NCBI GenBank assembly: GCA_000940995.1
Contig: CP005974.1
Span: forward strand, 2,170,001 to 2,234,000
Length of the DNA: 64,000 bases
Direction of reading: 5' to 3'
Source: Photobacterium gaetbulicola Gung47
Lineage (GTDB): Bacteria > Pseudomonadota > Gammaproteobacteria > Enterobacterales > Vibrionaceae
In this document: positions 50,424 to 58,824 of the stretch, piece after piece
How positions within the stretch are numbered: the first letter of the stretch is position 1
How the letters are laid out: the number at the start of each line of letters is the position of its first letter
The notes under the pieces: generated by a model
Told to the model about the DNA's origin: nothing
The model's database searches: none
What the model saw: only the letters and a program-made list of their open reading frames with translations
Program-made: the position numbers and the translations under genes

Positions 50424-51009
50424 TTTTGGACTTCAGGATTGCATATAGAGCCTTTATATACTTGCAAGCTATTGGCTCTAAACGCTCAAATGAAATAGAT
50501 AAATCTGTTAACTCATCACCAAATTGACCATGACGTGGATAGTTCTTTGCCAACTGTTTACTAATTACGCCTTCATGTTTAATTGCATTATTCAACAACC
50601 TTAGCTCATTGACTGCATTAAACTCCGGTAGTTTTTTTGCTTCTGGTGGCAATACTTTCCATAAATCATTCCAGTTGGAGAGGTTCCTTGTTCCTACTTC
50701 AAGATTGAAAAACCTAACAAGTTCTTTGTGCTTGAGCTCAACCCTTTTATAAAGCGCTAAGATGTATAACTCACCAGCTAGGTCGACAACACTAAACTTA
50801 TAAATTGCGTCATCTTCAATCCATGAACGGTGCATATGCTCATGTTCTTTAAATAAAAATTTCATGTTGTCGTGTGCAGCTTGTGCTTGCTCAATCTTGG
50901 AAAACTCGCAGTCCATAGCTTCAGAAAAAACTTTTTTAAAGGAGTTGATAGTGTCAGTATCAAGACTAGACATATGACTTTCGATCAAATCTTCAAAAGA
51001 TAAACTCAA
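50419..51009 (-). CDS. Cassette protein 1, HEPN-like
   Basis: 196 aa, all-helical. The segment NELRLLNNAIKHEGVIS has an R...H spacing as in HEPN RNase or scaffold domains; DDAIYKFSVVDLAGELYILALYKRVELKHKEL precedes it. It starts 18 bp from attC2 and its stop is inside attC1, the normal form of an integron cassette. HEPN proteins are often toxins or abortive-infection effectors; here that is inference from one motif. Confidence 0.5.
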   Translation of the reverse strand: MSLSFEDLIESHMSSLDTDTINSFKKVFSEAMDCEFSKIEQAQAAHDNMKFLFKEHEHMHRSWIEDDAIYKFSVVDLAGELYILALYKRVELKHKELVRFFNLEVGTRNLSNWNDLWKVLPPEAKKLPEFNAVNELRLLNNAIKHEGVISKQLAKNYPRHGQFGDELTDLSISFERLEPIACKYIKALYAILKSKT

Positions 51010-51026
51010 CTTACTCTCCTTAAAAA

Positions 51027-51148
51027 CCTAACGCCCTGTTAAGGTGTGAGCAACGCAATACTGAAGCTCCCGCATACCACCTTAAACGCTAAACGCAACG
51101 CATAGTAAAAATGCCACGCGTTGCGAATCACTCTTAAACAGTTTGTTA
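51027..51148 (-). repeat. attC site 2
   Basis: About 122 bp. Minus strand: 5' core AATAACAAACTG, inner arms TTAAGAGTGATTCGCAACGC and GCGTTGCTCACACCTTAA, 3' core GGGCGTTAGG. It has the length and layout of Vibrio-type attC (VCR-like) sites. Confidence 0.88.
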
Positions 51149-51162
51149 TTTGTCATTTTTTC

Positions 51163-51891
51163 CTATGAACTAGTCAGCAAAGGATCTTTTTCACCATTCG
51201 GTCCGACTAAACGAGTGTTAATAAGTGGAACTAACGGACGCAATGATAGCTTGTCAGTAAGATCATCATATACACGAGTTACAGACCACTCTTGCAATTG
51301 CGAGGTTTTACCGTCAACTACAATATTCATTGAAGCTACAGTATAACGAGGAAACTTGTACTGAGGCACAGCTGACAATGAATCCATTAAAGTCAGCACA
51401 TTATCGTTTTTCTGAGGATCTGCCGCAGCATAGTGAGCAGCCACTTTGTTTCGCCATAATTTGACAGGCTTGGGTAGCCACTCATTGCGTTCGTTGTATA
51501 TGAGTTCTTTTACTTCTTGTGCGCGCTTCTTGATGTCATCGTATTCATTTCCCTGATTGAGGAACTTCTGAATACCAAAGAGGGAGCATAAGTTCATCAT
51601 GTAAATGCTGAACACATCAAAATTTGTTGTACCACAAGCAATTAAGTATGGGTCATTCATACTTAACCCACCTAACTGTAAGTGTATAGGTGGTAAAGGA
51701 GGTAGTTTCCCTCGATAGTAGAAATTCAATACCTGTTCTGCTTCGTGCTGCGTTTTATAGCAATTCATTAAAAACTTTAAGTTTTCATAATGTCTAACAT
51801 TACTAGCTTCACGATACAAAAGAGATTTCACTTGATTGATCGGATATTCAAGTAAATCATCACTTCCATCTTGAGATATACCAAATTTCAT
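51163..51891 (-). CDS. Cassette protein 2, HEPN-like
   Basis: 242 aa, mainly helical. KLWRNKVAAHYAAAD contains an RNxxxxH motif typical of HEPN-like families; the N-terminal half has PPLPPIHLQLGGLSM. The gene lies between attC3 and attC2 on the minus strand. Function is inferred only from the motif and context. Confidence 0.45.
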   Translation of the reverse strand: MKFGISQDGSDDLLEYPINQVKSLLYREASNVRHYENLKFLMNCYKTQHEAEQVLNFYYRGKLPPLPPIHLQLGGLSMNDPYLIACGTTNFDVFSIYMMNLCSLFGIQKFLNQGNEYDDIKKRAQEVKELIYNERNEWLPKPVKLWRNKVAAHYAAADPQKNDNVLTLMDSLSAVPQYKFPRYTVASMNIVVDGKTSQLQEWSVTRVYDDLTDKLSLRPLVPLINTRLVGPNGEKDPLLTSS

Positions 51892-51962
51892 TTATTAACA
51901 GCCTTGATTTTTAGCTATACGATAAGCCTCTCGCACAACTTACAACAGTACCGAATGACAAA

Positions 51963-52080
51963 TAACGCCTTGCTAAGGTGCGGCTAACTGCCACGAAACC
52001 CAAGCAAAGCCACCGTAATCACTGAACTCAACCGAACCAAAAATGCCATAGGTTAGCCGTCACTCTTAAGCAATTTGTTA
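51963..52080 (-). repeat. attC site 3
   Basis: About 118 bp. Minus strand: 5' core TAACAAATTGCTTAAGAGTG, inner arms ACGGCTAACC and GGCAGTTAGCCG, 3' end CGCACCTTAGCAAGGCGTTA. A clear attC; the stop codon of the 52078 gene lies in it. Confidence 0.9.
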
Positions 52081-52977
52081 AGTTCCGATACCGTAGCAGT
52101 CATAACCTACGATTTTGAATAACGGTTGAAAATCTAGTGTGTTGCTATCATCAACCGCTTTCCATGACTTCTGCACTTCTTCTGGGTTCAACCCGCCAAC
52201 GGTGAAAGCATTTGTCACAATTTCTCCAGTGTGTTCATCATGGAGACCGTTCAGTTCTTCGACAGGTAAATGCCCAAGGTATAGATTTTGTTGAACAAGT
52301 AACCGCACTGTCAGTTTAACGTTCACCTTATCGCCATAACCATTGTCAATAAATACTTTTTCTTCACCGAAAATAGATAGTGGTTCATGCTGTCCAGGTT
52401 CACTTGGAAGTAGCCCTTCATCCCATTTTTGTTGAGCAGTCTCAATGGCACTTCCTAATATAGTTCCTTCTTCATTTGCAACACTCAATTTATAGAATTC
52501 TTGAGGAATCATTAGCGGTTTAGGGTCTGAGGAACTAATTCCGAAGGACATGTATGAGTTTCTAAAGTCACAGATAACAGGAGCTGTTACACTAGCTTTC
52601 CATTTATGATTTCCAGTAGAAACTGGCCTATATAAATCAATTTGTAATTTCTTTGCTCTTTTTAATGCAGATTTAGTAAAGCCAGATGGACAAACTAGAG
52701 CACCCTTTTGGGCTTTAACATCTTGAACCAGACCATGGAACTCTTCTACACCTTTAACATCAACCGGCTTTGCGTAGTCCTTGCAATCAATGACAATTCG
52801 CATTGTATATTGCCCAATACTTTGTTCGACAAGCACATCAATTTGTCGTTTTGTTTCGCTTTCAACGCCCTCAAGCATGACGTTGTGTTTTACGACCGCA
52901 TCTGGAGCTAGTTGTTTCTGTATCATGACAACTAAGTTTTCCAGTGCTTTCCAATCTGGGATGCTATCTATATCCAC
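52078..52977 (-). CDS. Cassette protein 3, Mrr-like PD-(D/E)xK nuclease
   Basis: 299 aa. The N-terminal Mrr_cat-like core has RQIDVLVEQ, MRIVIDCKDYAKPVDV (D-x-K of the catalytic site), VEEFHGLVQDVKAQKGALV and GFTKSALKRAKKLQIDLY, the usual order in type IV restriction or Holliday-type nucleases. The C-terminal ~170 residues are unrecognised and may sense or bind. First cassette of the array; no attI or integrase gene precedes it. Confidence 0.7.
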   Translation of the reverse strand: MDIDSIPDWKALENLVVMIQKQLAPDAVVKHNVMLEGVESETKRQIDVLVEQSIGQYTMRIVIDCKDYAKPVDVKGVEEFHGLVQDVKAQKGALVCPSGFTKSALKRAKKLQIDLYRPVSTGNHKWKASVTAPVICDFRNSYMSFGISSSDPKPLMIPQEFYKLSVANEEGTILGSAIETAQQKWDEGLLPSEPGQHEPLSIFGEEKVFIDNGYGDKVNVKLTVRLLVQQNLYLGHLPVEELNGLHDEHTGEIVTNAFTVGGLNPEEVQKSWKAVDDSNTLDFQPLFKIVGYDCYGIGT

Positions 52978-53064
52978 ACTAACTATTCCTTATCGTGTAA
53001 TTTTAATAGGAACTTAACATTTTATTCTGCGATCTTGTTTCGCATATCCACCCTTAAGCTATCC

Positions 53065-53092
53065 GGTAGACATTATATCCATTACGTTAAAT
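53065..53092. other. dif-like XerCD site upstream of the F2 segment
   Basis: XerD half TTACGTTAAAT (10 of 11), centre TATCCA, XerC half GGTAGACATTA (about 7 of 11). It shares flanking sequence with the 22240 site. Likely left junction of the F2-containing segment or right junction of the cassette segment. Confidence 0.6.
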
Positions 53093-53290
53093 AGCCGATT
53101 TTTCATACTAAAATAGGGTATTCGGACACTTAACGTCATAATGCCGTCAATTCTACACCCAAATGTAAGCAAAAGCATACTCTACTGACTTGAAAGTTAG
53201 TTACACAATCCAGCTCATATCACATGGTGAAAAAGTGGTTTGAGTTTGAGGGCTGATTTGAAGCGAAGAGTCCAAAAAGGTAAGAGTTCT

Positions 53291-53374
53291 CTATTTGAAC
53301 AGGTACAGCATGAGGAACAAGAAGGTTGCTACAGTAAATCCAATCCATATATGTAGAACATCGACAAAATCCAT
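53291..53374 (-). CDS. 27-aa single-helix peptide
   Basis: Reads MDFVDVLHIWIGFTVATFLF plus seven residues; ATG at 53374 preceded by GGAG at a good distance. One membrane helix with a lysine end. It resembles tiny inovirus tip proteins or type I toxin-like peptides and may be a remnant of another filamentous phage. Confidence 0.45.
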   Translation of the reverse strand: MDFVDVLHIWIGFTVATFLFLMLYLFK

Positions 53375-53418
53375 AATGCTCCTTCAGGCTAAATAACTTG
53401 TTACGTGGTTGCCATTAC

Positions 53419-53844
53419 TCATAATGCAGTGTCTCCGACTATCCAGTTCTCCAAGTGCTGAGTGTCCGAAGCAACCCAATTTTGATGGCTTAGCAGGACA
53501 GGGGGGATGCATGAAATTTTGCCGATTCGCACCTGGTCTATAACGTCAAAGATCTCAGCTTCATCGCACTGGCCTAGCATGCCTTCGGCATAAACCCAAC
53601 GAGCTTGTGATAGCTTGGAGAACATCTTCTTTTCAAAGGTAAGCTGGTTGATAGCGATAACCTGATTTCGATAATCATCCTGTTTGGCCTCACTGACTCG
53701 ATGATAGTTTGAGTCAATATCTGTCATGATCCCTTGCAGTACAAAACAGGGCAAAGGGCCGAAAATTTGCCGATAGTACTCGACCGACTTAGCCGCTTGA
53801 GCTGGCAACACCACACACATCAATACAAAAATCAAAACACGCAT
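53419..53844 (-). CDS. Exported protein of unknown function
   Basis: 141 aa from the ATG at 53844 with signal peptide MRVLIFVLMCVVLPAQA. The mature helical domain has cysteines in PCFVLQGI, GQCDEAEIF and KISCIPP. I do not recognise it. Located between the dif-like site and F2, it is probably cargo. Confidence 0.55.
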   Translation of the reverse strand: MRVLIFVLMCVVLPAQAAKSVEYYRQIFGPLPCFVLQGIMTDIDSNYHRVSEAKQDDYRNQVIAINQLTFEKKMFSKLSQARWVYAEGMLGQCDEAEIFDVIDQVRIGKISCIPPVLLSHQNWVASDTQHLENWIVGDTAL

Positions 53845-53862
53845 AAGTACCTCCAAAGGCAC

Positions 53863-54303
53863 TATGCGTTATTTTGCTAGGCTTGAAATAGAAGGTTGCT
53901 GTATTTGCGTAACAATTCCAGATACTTAGTATAGATTTACACAAAATATAACTCGTACATTGACCCTGTTCGAAAAAAAATAATCAAGCTATATTTATGT
54001 ACAATATTTTATCGACAGATTTATAAAAAACCTCTGTATCAAGAAATAAGAGGGCATAAACAAACCCTTTATTGTCATAAAGGGTAAATTTAGACCTCCC
54101 AAATTAAACGACAGAAAAATCAAGTTGTTTTTACGTCAATTACGTTAAAATGAAAAGATCAATGTTATTAATTGCAGGAGATGTTTGATTTTAAATTATC
54201 AATAATTATATAAACAAGAAATATTTATTTATGTTTTATTTATAGTCGTTAGCCTTCATGCGGCAGCGCTGCGCTTTCTCTGCTCGCATGAATGGCCCCG
54301 TTA
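53863..54303. other. Left-end noncoding region of F2
   Basis: AT-rich, no open frame of note. Contains a hairpin ACCCTTTA/TAAAGGGT (54064-54085), an XerD-half-like TTACGTTAAAA near 54140, and a long hairpin at 54252-54296. By position it is a candidate for the filamentous-phage packaging signal and replication origin. Confidence 0.5.
54252..54296. other. Long hairpin at the F2 left end, candidate packaging signal
   Basis: GCC and TTCATGCG (54252-54262) pair with CGCATGAA and GGC (54285-54296) with one bulged T, enclosing the palindrome GCAGCGCTGC. It lies just beyond the last F2 gene. Inovirus packaging signals are imperfect hairpins of this kind; a terminator is less likely for lack of a T tract. 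Confidence 0.45.
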
Positions 54304-54933
54304 CTAGTTTTCACTTTCTACGGGTTTATCTTTTTCCGGAGCCTTGTCAAACAGCGATGGAATTGTAAGGCGCTCATTGTCTTCTACTGGTTGAGGTGTC
54401 TCATAAGGCTCACAAGTCACAAAGGTTGTGTAGGTGTCAAAACTTAGCTGAGCTAAACAAGAGTGTATGGCTGTTACCTTCAAGCCTATGTGCTCAGGTC
54501 GAAAGGTATCTCGCGTACCTGACTGTACAAAAGCATATTCATAACGGATCTTTGCATCCGAGTGATAGGCCATGCTCCCAGTGATGTATACACCAGAAAC
54601 CGACGAGGCAATAAAATCAAACAGAGACTGTCTGTTGGTTAAGTTCGAACGATTTAAATCAGTTTTAGGATAGATACGTACTACGTCATCGGTTTCCATA
54701 TAGCTGAGGTTATGCGCACGCAAGATGCTGTAAAACAACCTTTGGAAATTACCATGTGAAACGCCATATACTTTGAGAGTGCCATTTATGGCAGGGTCTA
54801 CAATGACAGCTTTGGAAAAGACCTCCGAGGCCATAACAAAAAATTGGTCGAGTGTTTTCCCGGCTGCATTAACTGACACCGTTGCTTGAGCTGTTGGGGC
54901 CAGCAATGCGATCAATAGTAAGATCATCCTCAT
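54304..54933 (-). CDS. Secretin N-domain-only protein (pIV-like fragment), F2
   Basis: 209 aa. Signal peptide (MRMILLLIALLAPTAQA), then an N0-type domain: VNAAGKTLDQFFVMASEVFSKAVIVDPAINGTLKVYGVSHGNFQRLFYSILRAHNLSYMETDDVVRIYP, as in secretins. The protein ends with an acidic Pro-rich tail; no C-terminal beta-barrel is present. Phages such as CTX leave through a host secretin; this could be a periplasmic adaptor. It overlaps zot by 4 nt. Lost from F1. Confidence 0.7.
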   Translation of the reverse strand: MRMILLLIALLAPTAQATVSVNAAGKTLDQFFVMASEVFSKAVIVDPAINGTLKVYGVSHGNFQRLFYSILRAHNLSYMETDDVVRIYPKTDLNRSNLTNRQSLFDFIASSVSGVYITGSMAYHSDAKIRYEYAFVQSGTRDTFRPEHIGLKVTAIHSCLAQLSFDTYTTFVTCEPYETPQPVEDNERLTIPSLFDKAPEKDKPVESEN

Positions 54934-56207
54934 TTGAACAGTCCCTTTGATTGTGTTTTCTTGTTAATCTTTTGACTAGTTGAAGCTAGATGCGGATCAA
55001 ATAATCCGTTGTTAGCAATGCTTAAGCAGCTCTCCAATTCAATCGAATAGGCGGTCGCTTGCTGGGTAATACACCGACAATCGGTTGAAGTCTGGTAGCA
55101 CATCAAATCGGGGTATGAAGCAGGTTCTAATCCACCGTTATAGATAGGAGCTGTCCAAGGCAAAGCTTTTATCATTGGCTGATAAGCTAGAATATCGGTA
55201 TTCGTTTTTTGGGTTGTTGGTGTGGTTGAGTCACTGCTTGATACGATTTCACTATCGGTTGGCTGCTCATCACTGAAAAAGAGGGAATAGACATATGGGA
55301 AGCCGACAAACAACATTAATAGGAAAGCAATAATGGATACAACCCCAAGGATAAGGCCGCGTTTTGCTCCTTTGCTTAGTTTGTTGTTGTTGGTATCAAG
55401 CTCGGTCGAGTAGTAAGAACCATAAAGGTGAACAGGGCGCTTAACCAATGATTTGTCAGCAGCTTTCTTTTCGAACGGGTTGCTAATATCGATGTACTTT
55501 TTCTTCTTATAACACGCAACACGATCAGCACCGGCGAACTCATAGTGTGTATGGTAGTTCATCATACGCCGGATAAAGATATCGACATTGGCAAAGTCTT
55601 GAGTAATGAAAACAAGATCCTTGCCAGTATGGCGGTGGGTAGAAATTGCCTCGAGTTCCTTGGGTACATCGCCGCGCGTTCTCGGCGGCCAGTAGTGATG
55701 TATTTCATCCATGACAATTACCGACTGATTTGGCAGCTCGACCCAAGACTTCGGATTATCGAAATGCGTCCAGTGATAATTAAGCGGCTTGAGTTGGTCA
55801 AAGGTCAGGGCAGTTTCATCTATCTGCTTAATAGCTAGGTATTCATCCAGTTGTGCCAGCCGTTCCTTGGAATAGACACGACGAACCCAATACAGCAATA
55901 TCTCGACCGGATTCGAATCACTATGATCTTGTTTGAGGTAAGGAAAGTCTTCCAGTTCAATAAAGCGATCTTCTTTCTTATGGATGGACTGTACCTTGCG
56001 AACTAATGCCGTATTGGATTTGTTGTTATGAAGATACCAGCCATAGAACCAACCCTGAAAGGATGAACATACTTCAAAGTCCAGCATTAACAAGGGGATT
56101 CTGTGATAATAAACTTCACGGCCTTCAAAGTTAGATTCACTCGTTACCATATCAATGGTGTTGAGGGTTTTACCCGCACCTGGTAGTCCTGATATGCCAT
56201 ATTCCAT
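54930..56207 (-). CDS. Zot-like assembly ATPase (F2), complete
   Basis: 425 aa; Walker A GLPGAGKT, membrane helix ILGVVSIIAFLLMLFVGFPYVYSLFF, periplasmic tail with CYQTSTDCRC. Nearly identical to F1 through the first ~310 residues and variable just after the helix. It ends naturally in SKGLFK, overlapping the N0-domain gene. Powers virion extrusion together with the secretin. Confidence 0.92.
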   Translation of the reverse strand: MEYGISGLPGAGKTLNTIDMVTSESNFEGREVYYHRIPLLMLDFEVCSSFQGWFYGWYLHNNKSNTALVRKVQSIHKKEDRFIELEDFPYLKQDHSDSNPVEILLYWVRRVYSKERLAQLDEYLAIKQIDETALTFDQLKPLNYHWTHFDNPKSWVELPNQSVIVMDEIHHYWPPRTRGDVPKELEAISTHRHTGKDLVFITQDFANVDIFIRRMMNYHTHYEFAGADRVACYKKKKYIDISNPFEKKAADKSLVKRPVHLYGSYYSTELDTNNNKLSKGAKRGLILGVVSIIAFLLMLFVGFPYVYSLFFSDEQPTDSEIVSSSDSTTPTTQKTNTDILAYQPMIKALPWTAPIYNGGLEPASYPDLMCYQTSTDCRCITQQATAYSIELESCLSIANNGLFDPHLASTSQKINKKTQSKGLFK

Positions 56208-56210
56208 GAG

Positions 56211-56540
56211 TTATTTCCCTGTCCCGTTCCATGAAGGAAGATATTTTTTCGACGACAGCCCTTTAAGACCAAGTACAAACAAATGAGCAGTAAGAATAAT
56301 GTTGATGGCCTTATCCAATCCCAGCAAGCCCATAATCCCGACTATATCAGCAGGCATACCACCAAAGCTGGCATCTATCTTATTCACAAAGTAATCGAGG
56401 CCAACATTAATCCCTTCTACTACCAATAATGAAAACCCCAGTGTGACAGCACCCTGAATAAAAATAGAAGTAATGAAAGGCACTAATTTTGGAAGGAATG
56501 AAGCACCAATCCAAGATATTAAATTAACAATTAGACCCAT
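56211..56540 (-). CDS. DUF2523-like minor coat protein (F2)
   Basis: 109 aa, three membrane helices, three substitutions relative to F1 (V/I, T/G or T/A region near residue 30, R/K near residue 98). Located 3 bp before zot, pVI position. Confidence 0.8.
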   Translation of the reverse strand: MGLIVNLISWIGASFLPKLVPFITSIFIQGAVTLGFSLLVVEGINVGLDYFVNKIDASFGGMPADIVGIMGLLGLDKAINIILTAHLFVLGLKGLSSKKYLPSWNGTGK

Positions 56541-56548
56541 AATTTCAC

Positions 56549-58165
56549 CTATAAGTTACCAATCCCACGACCAACCGTTAAAGCAGCAACTAACCAAGCA
56601 ATAGCGATAATGAACGGCTGTAAATATTTCGCCAAATCACATAACGGTTGATAACTGAATTCAACCGTTTCCCCAAGCACAGATGCAGAGACAGGAGAAG
56701 GGCAACTTGATGAAAGCGAGACACCACTATTTAAGTATTTTGTATCCGGATTGCTGAAATCTAACACGTCAGGGTTAACAAAATCAGCATTCTCACCAGC
56801 GGCAATGATTGCATCAATTCCCGAATCTATTCCCTTAAAGTCAGGTTCATAACATTGTTTAGCATGTTCAAGTCTAAGCAGATTGCAGAGAACTGGTTCA
56901 CCTTCACAGACAAACTCAGCACATTTAGTAATATCTGCCTTTTTAGGTTGGCATGATGAATGGTCTTTGTTTCGCTCACAAAAGCCTTCCAACAAGGTAC
57001 TGTTAACATCATCTACACCTTGTTTTATTTTCTTTAGTTGGTCAGTGCCTTTATCTACAGCCTTTACAATATCATCAGTTCCGTCGTTAACAGATTTAAC
57101 TACATCATTTGTATTCTTAGCAATTAAGTCATTGCCCTCGATAGCCAAATCGTTAGAAACCATATTGGCATCAATTAGGGAGGTGATTTGTTTGTTTGAG
57201 TATTCCGAAGAACTTAAAATATCATTAGCAATGTTATTTGCGGTTGTAGTGTTATTTTTAATTGCCACATTAGTATTAAAGTGCTGGTCTTTAATTGCAG
57301 CAGTAACTTGTCTGATGGCTGCTAATACATCTTCCGAAGGTTCCACATCGCACAATGCAGGGTTTTCAATGCAGGCGGGATCATCTGGCGGATACAAACA
57401 AACATCAGGATTATCACGACAGAAATCAGGCATTTCACCGGGGCCGCCACCATCGGGACCGCCACCATCAGGACCACCGCCATCGGGGCCACCACCATCG
57501 GGACCACCGCCATCGGGGCCACCACCATCGGGACCACCGCCATCGGTGCCACCACCATCGGGACCACCGCCATCGGGGCCACCACCATCGGGACCACCGC
57601 CATCGGGACCGCCACCATCGGGACCACCGCCATCAGGGTCGCCACAATCAGGGCCTATACAATCATCTATAGGGGTATAGTCACACTGAAAATTAGCCGA
57701 TTGGGTTTCTGCGTTACATGATGCAGAGAAGTTCATGCTGTGGTTTTCTGGTAGGCCATCAAAGCATTGCTGTTCTGCAGCTTGTTTATCCTGGTTAAAC
57801 TCTTCAGAGTTACAGTAATTTAATTCTGGCGCACACGTATTGGCATCCTCATACTCTTCACATTCAGGAGCTAGTTCTCCACAATATTTATCAAAATTAC
57901 GTCCATCCCAAAAAGTATAAGATTTTTCACAAGTTGAACCACGACAAAGATAAGTCCTAAAAGCTGGAGCGTTTGAAATAAACTCATGCTTAATTATACC
58001 ATCATAATCAACCCCACCAGTCAAATGGCCTTCAAGTCGAATTTTTGCTCTATTGTAAGCATATTCTTTATTCTGTCCATTCCCCAGCCCAAGCTCTACA
58101 CAACTTACATTATTAGAAAATGAAAAGGGACTATATAAAATAAAAATAGTCAGTAACCATTTCAT
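56549..58165 (-). CDS. pIII-like adsorption protein with GGGPD linker (F2)
   Basis: 538 aa from the ATG at 58165. Signal peptide and Cys-rich N domain as in F1; a linker of about 14 GGGPD repeats; a short Cys-rich block (CRDNPDVCLYPPDDPAC); a long helical stalk (IRQVTAAIKDQHFN, NDVVKSVNDGTDDIVKAVDKG); and the conserved C domain and anchor. The central ~200 residues have no similarity to F1, while the ends are about 95% identical. Receptor specificity has probably been exchanged. Confidence 0.85.
   Translation of the reverse strand: MKWLLTIFILYSPFSFSNNVSCVELGLGNGQNKEYAYNRAKIRLEGHLTGGVDYDGIIKHEFISNAPAFRTYLCRGSTCEKSYTFWDGRNFDKYCGELAPECEEYEDANTCAPELNYCNSEEFNQDKQAAEQQCFDGLPENHSMNFSASCNAETQSANFQCDYTPIDDCIGPDCGDPDGGGPDGGGPDGGGPDGGGPDGGGPDGGGTDGGGPDGGGPDGGGPDGGGPDGGGPDGGGPDGGGPGEMPDFCRDNPDVCLYPPDDPACIENPALCDVEPSEDVLAAIRQVTAAIKDQHFNTNVAIKNNTTTANNIANDILSSSEYSNKQITSLIDANMVSNDLAIEGNDLIAKNTNDVVKSVNDGTDDIVKAVDKGTDQLKKIKQGVDDVNSTLLEGFCERNKDHSSCQPKKADITKCAEFVCEGEPVLCNLLRLEHAKQCYEPDFKGIDSGIDAIIAAGENADFVNPDVLDFSNPDTKYLNSGVSLSSSCPSPVSASVLGETVEFSYQPLCDLAKYLQPFIIAIAWLVAALTVGRGIGNL
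57436..57641. repeat. 15-bp tandem repeat encoding GGGPD (F2 adsorption protein)
   Basis: About 13-14 units of a 15-bp sequence such as CCACCGCCATCGGGG, with alternating synonymous variants that make a 30-bp higher-order period. Expected to vary in copy number. Confidence 0.92.
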
Positions 58166-58248
58166 TTGTTTCCTCCAAATAATATTGACATAGACAAAAC
58201 AAATACAGCCATGCAATACCCACCCAACATCCATGATTGGTCTAACAT
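58162..58248 (-). CDS. 28-aa single-helix phage protein (F2)
   Basis: Same frame as F1 30933-31019 with one L-to-F change. Overlaps the adsorption-protein start by 4 nt. pVII/pIX-like. Confidence 0.65.
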   Translation of the reverse strand: MLDQSWMLGGYCMAVFVLSMSILFGGNK

Positions 58249-58313
58249 AAAGCCTCCAATAAAAAGGGCAGCAATCCGCCACCCTTAATTAGAAATGAAT
58301 CAACCGAAGTTAA

Positions 58314-58517
58314 TTAACTAAAGATGGCGCCTTTAACCCATTTGAAAGCAACAGAAGTAGCGGCTGGAGCGAGCTTTGCCACACCAATTGCAGAGACCGC
58401 GGCAGTGATTCCAGCAATAACAGTAACAGCACCACTAACATCTACTGTTTCTGCAAAAGCAGGTGAGGCAGACGCCAAAACAGCAGTAGCAATTAAAATC
58501 ACATTAGACTTTTTCAT
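58314..58517 (-). CDS. Major coat protein pVIII-like (F2)
   Basis: 67 aa from the ATG at 58517. The protein is identical to F1; the nucleotide differences seen (for example GCG/GCA, GCC/GCT) are synonymous, indicating purifying selection. Signal peptide cut expected after AFA. Confidence 0.88.
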   Translation of the reverse strand: MKKSNVILIATAVLASASPAFAETVDVSGAVTVIAGITAAVSAIGVAKLAPAATSVAFKWVKGAIFS

Positions 58518-58530
58518 ATAACATTCCTTA

Positions 58531-58713
58531 TTAATCAGAAATAGATAAACGTATTTGCCTAAAGGCATACGCAGTAACTAAAGGAATAACAGACGTTCCT
58601 ATTAGAGTTTTTAAATCTGCTGCCGATAAAGACATCTCAGCAACATATTTAACTGTCCAGCCTACAGGGCAATCACCATTGATAAGCTCGACCGTGCAGA
58701 CTGGAATATACAT
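58531..58713 (-). CDS. 60-aa small membrane protein (F2)
   Basis: One residue (V to A near position 31) differs from F1 31303-31485. Two cysteines near the N-terminus and one hydrophobic helix. Confidence 0.65.
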   Translation of the reverse strand: MYIPVCTVELINGDCPVGWTVKYVAEMSLSAADLKTLIGTSVIPLVTAYAFRQIRLSISD

Positions 58714-58715
58714 TT

Positions 58716-58823
58716 TTAGTACCTAACACTCGGAAGAATATATTTATCGTAAATCCATATCGGCAACATTTTTCCATGTTCAGATTGGAGCCGATAATAA
58801 TGGACAATAAAGTTTGTTTTCAT
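58716..58823 (-). CDS. 35-aa conserved small protein (F2)
   Basis: Encodes exactly the same peptide as F1 31488-31595 despite three nucleotide differences, all synonymous. Located between coat-region genes and the ssDNA-binding protein. Confidence 0.6.
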   Translation of the reverse strand: MKTNFIVHYYRLQSEHGKMLPIWIYDKYILPSVRY

Positions 58824-58824
58824 A

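Noticed and set aside
57436..57641. Repeat array considered as CRISPR
   Set aside because: Units are contiguous 15-bp codon repeats without spacers; no cas genes in the window.
56883..57680. 265-aa plus-strand Pro-rich frame opposite the F2 adsorption gene
   Set aside because: Low-complexity antisense of the GGGPD repeats; no ribosome site.
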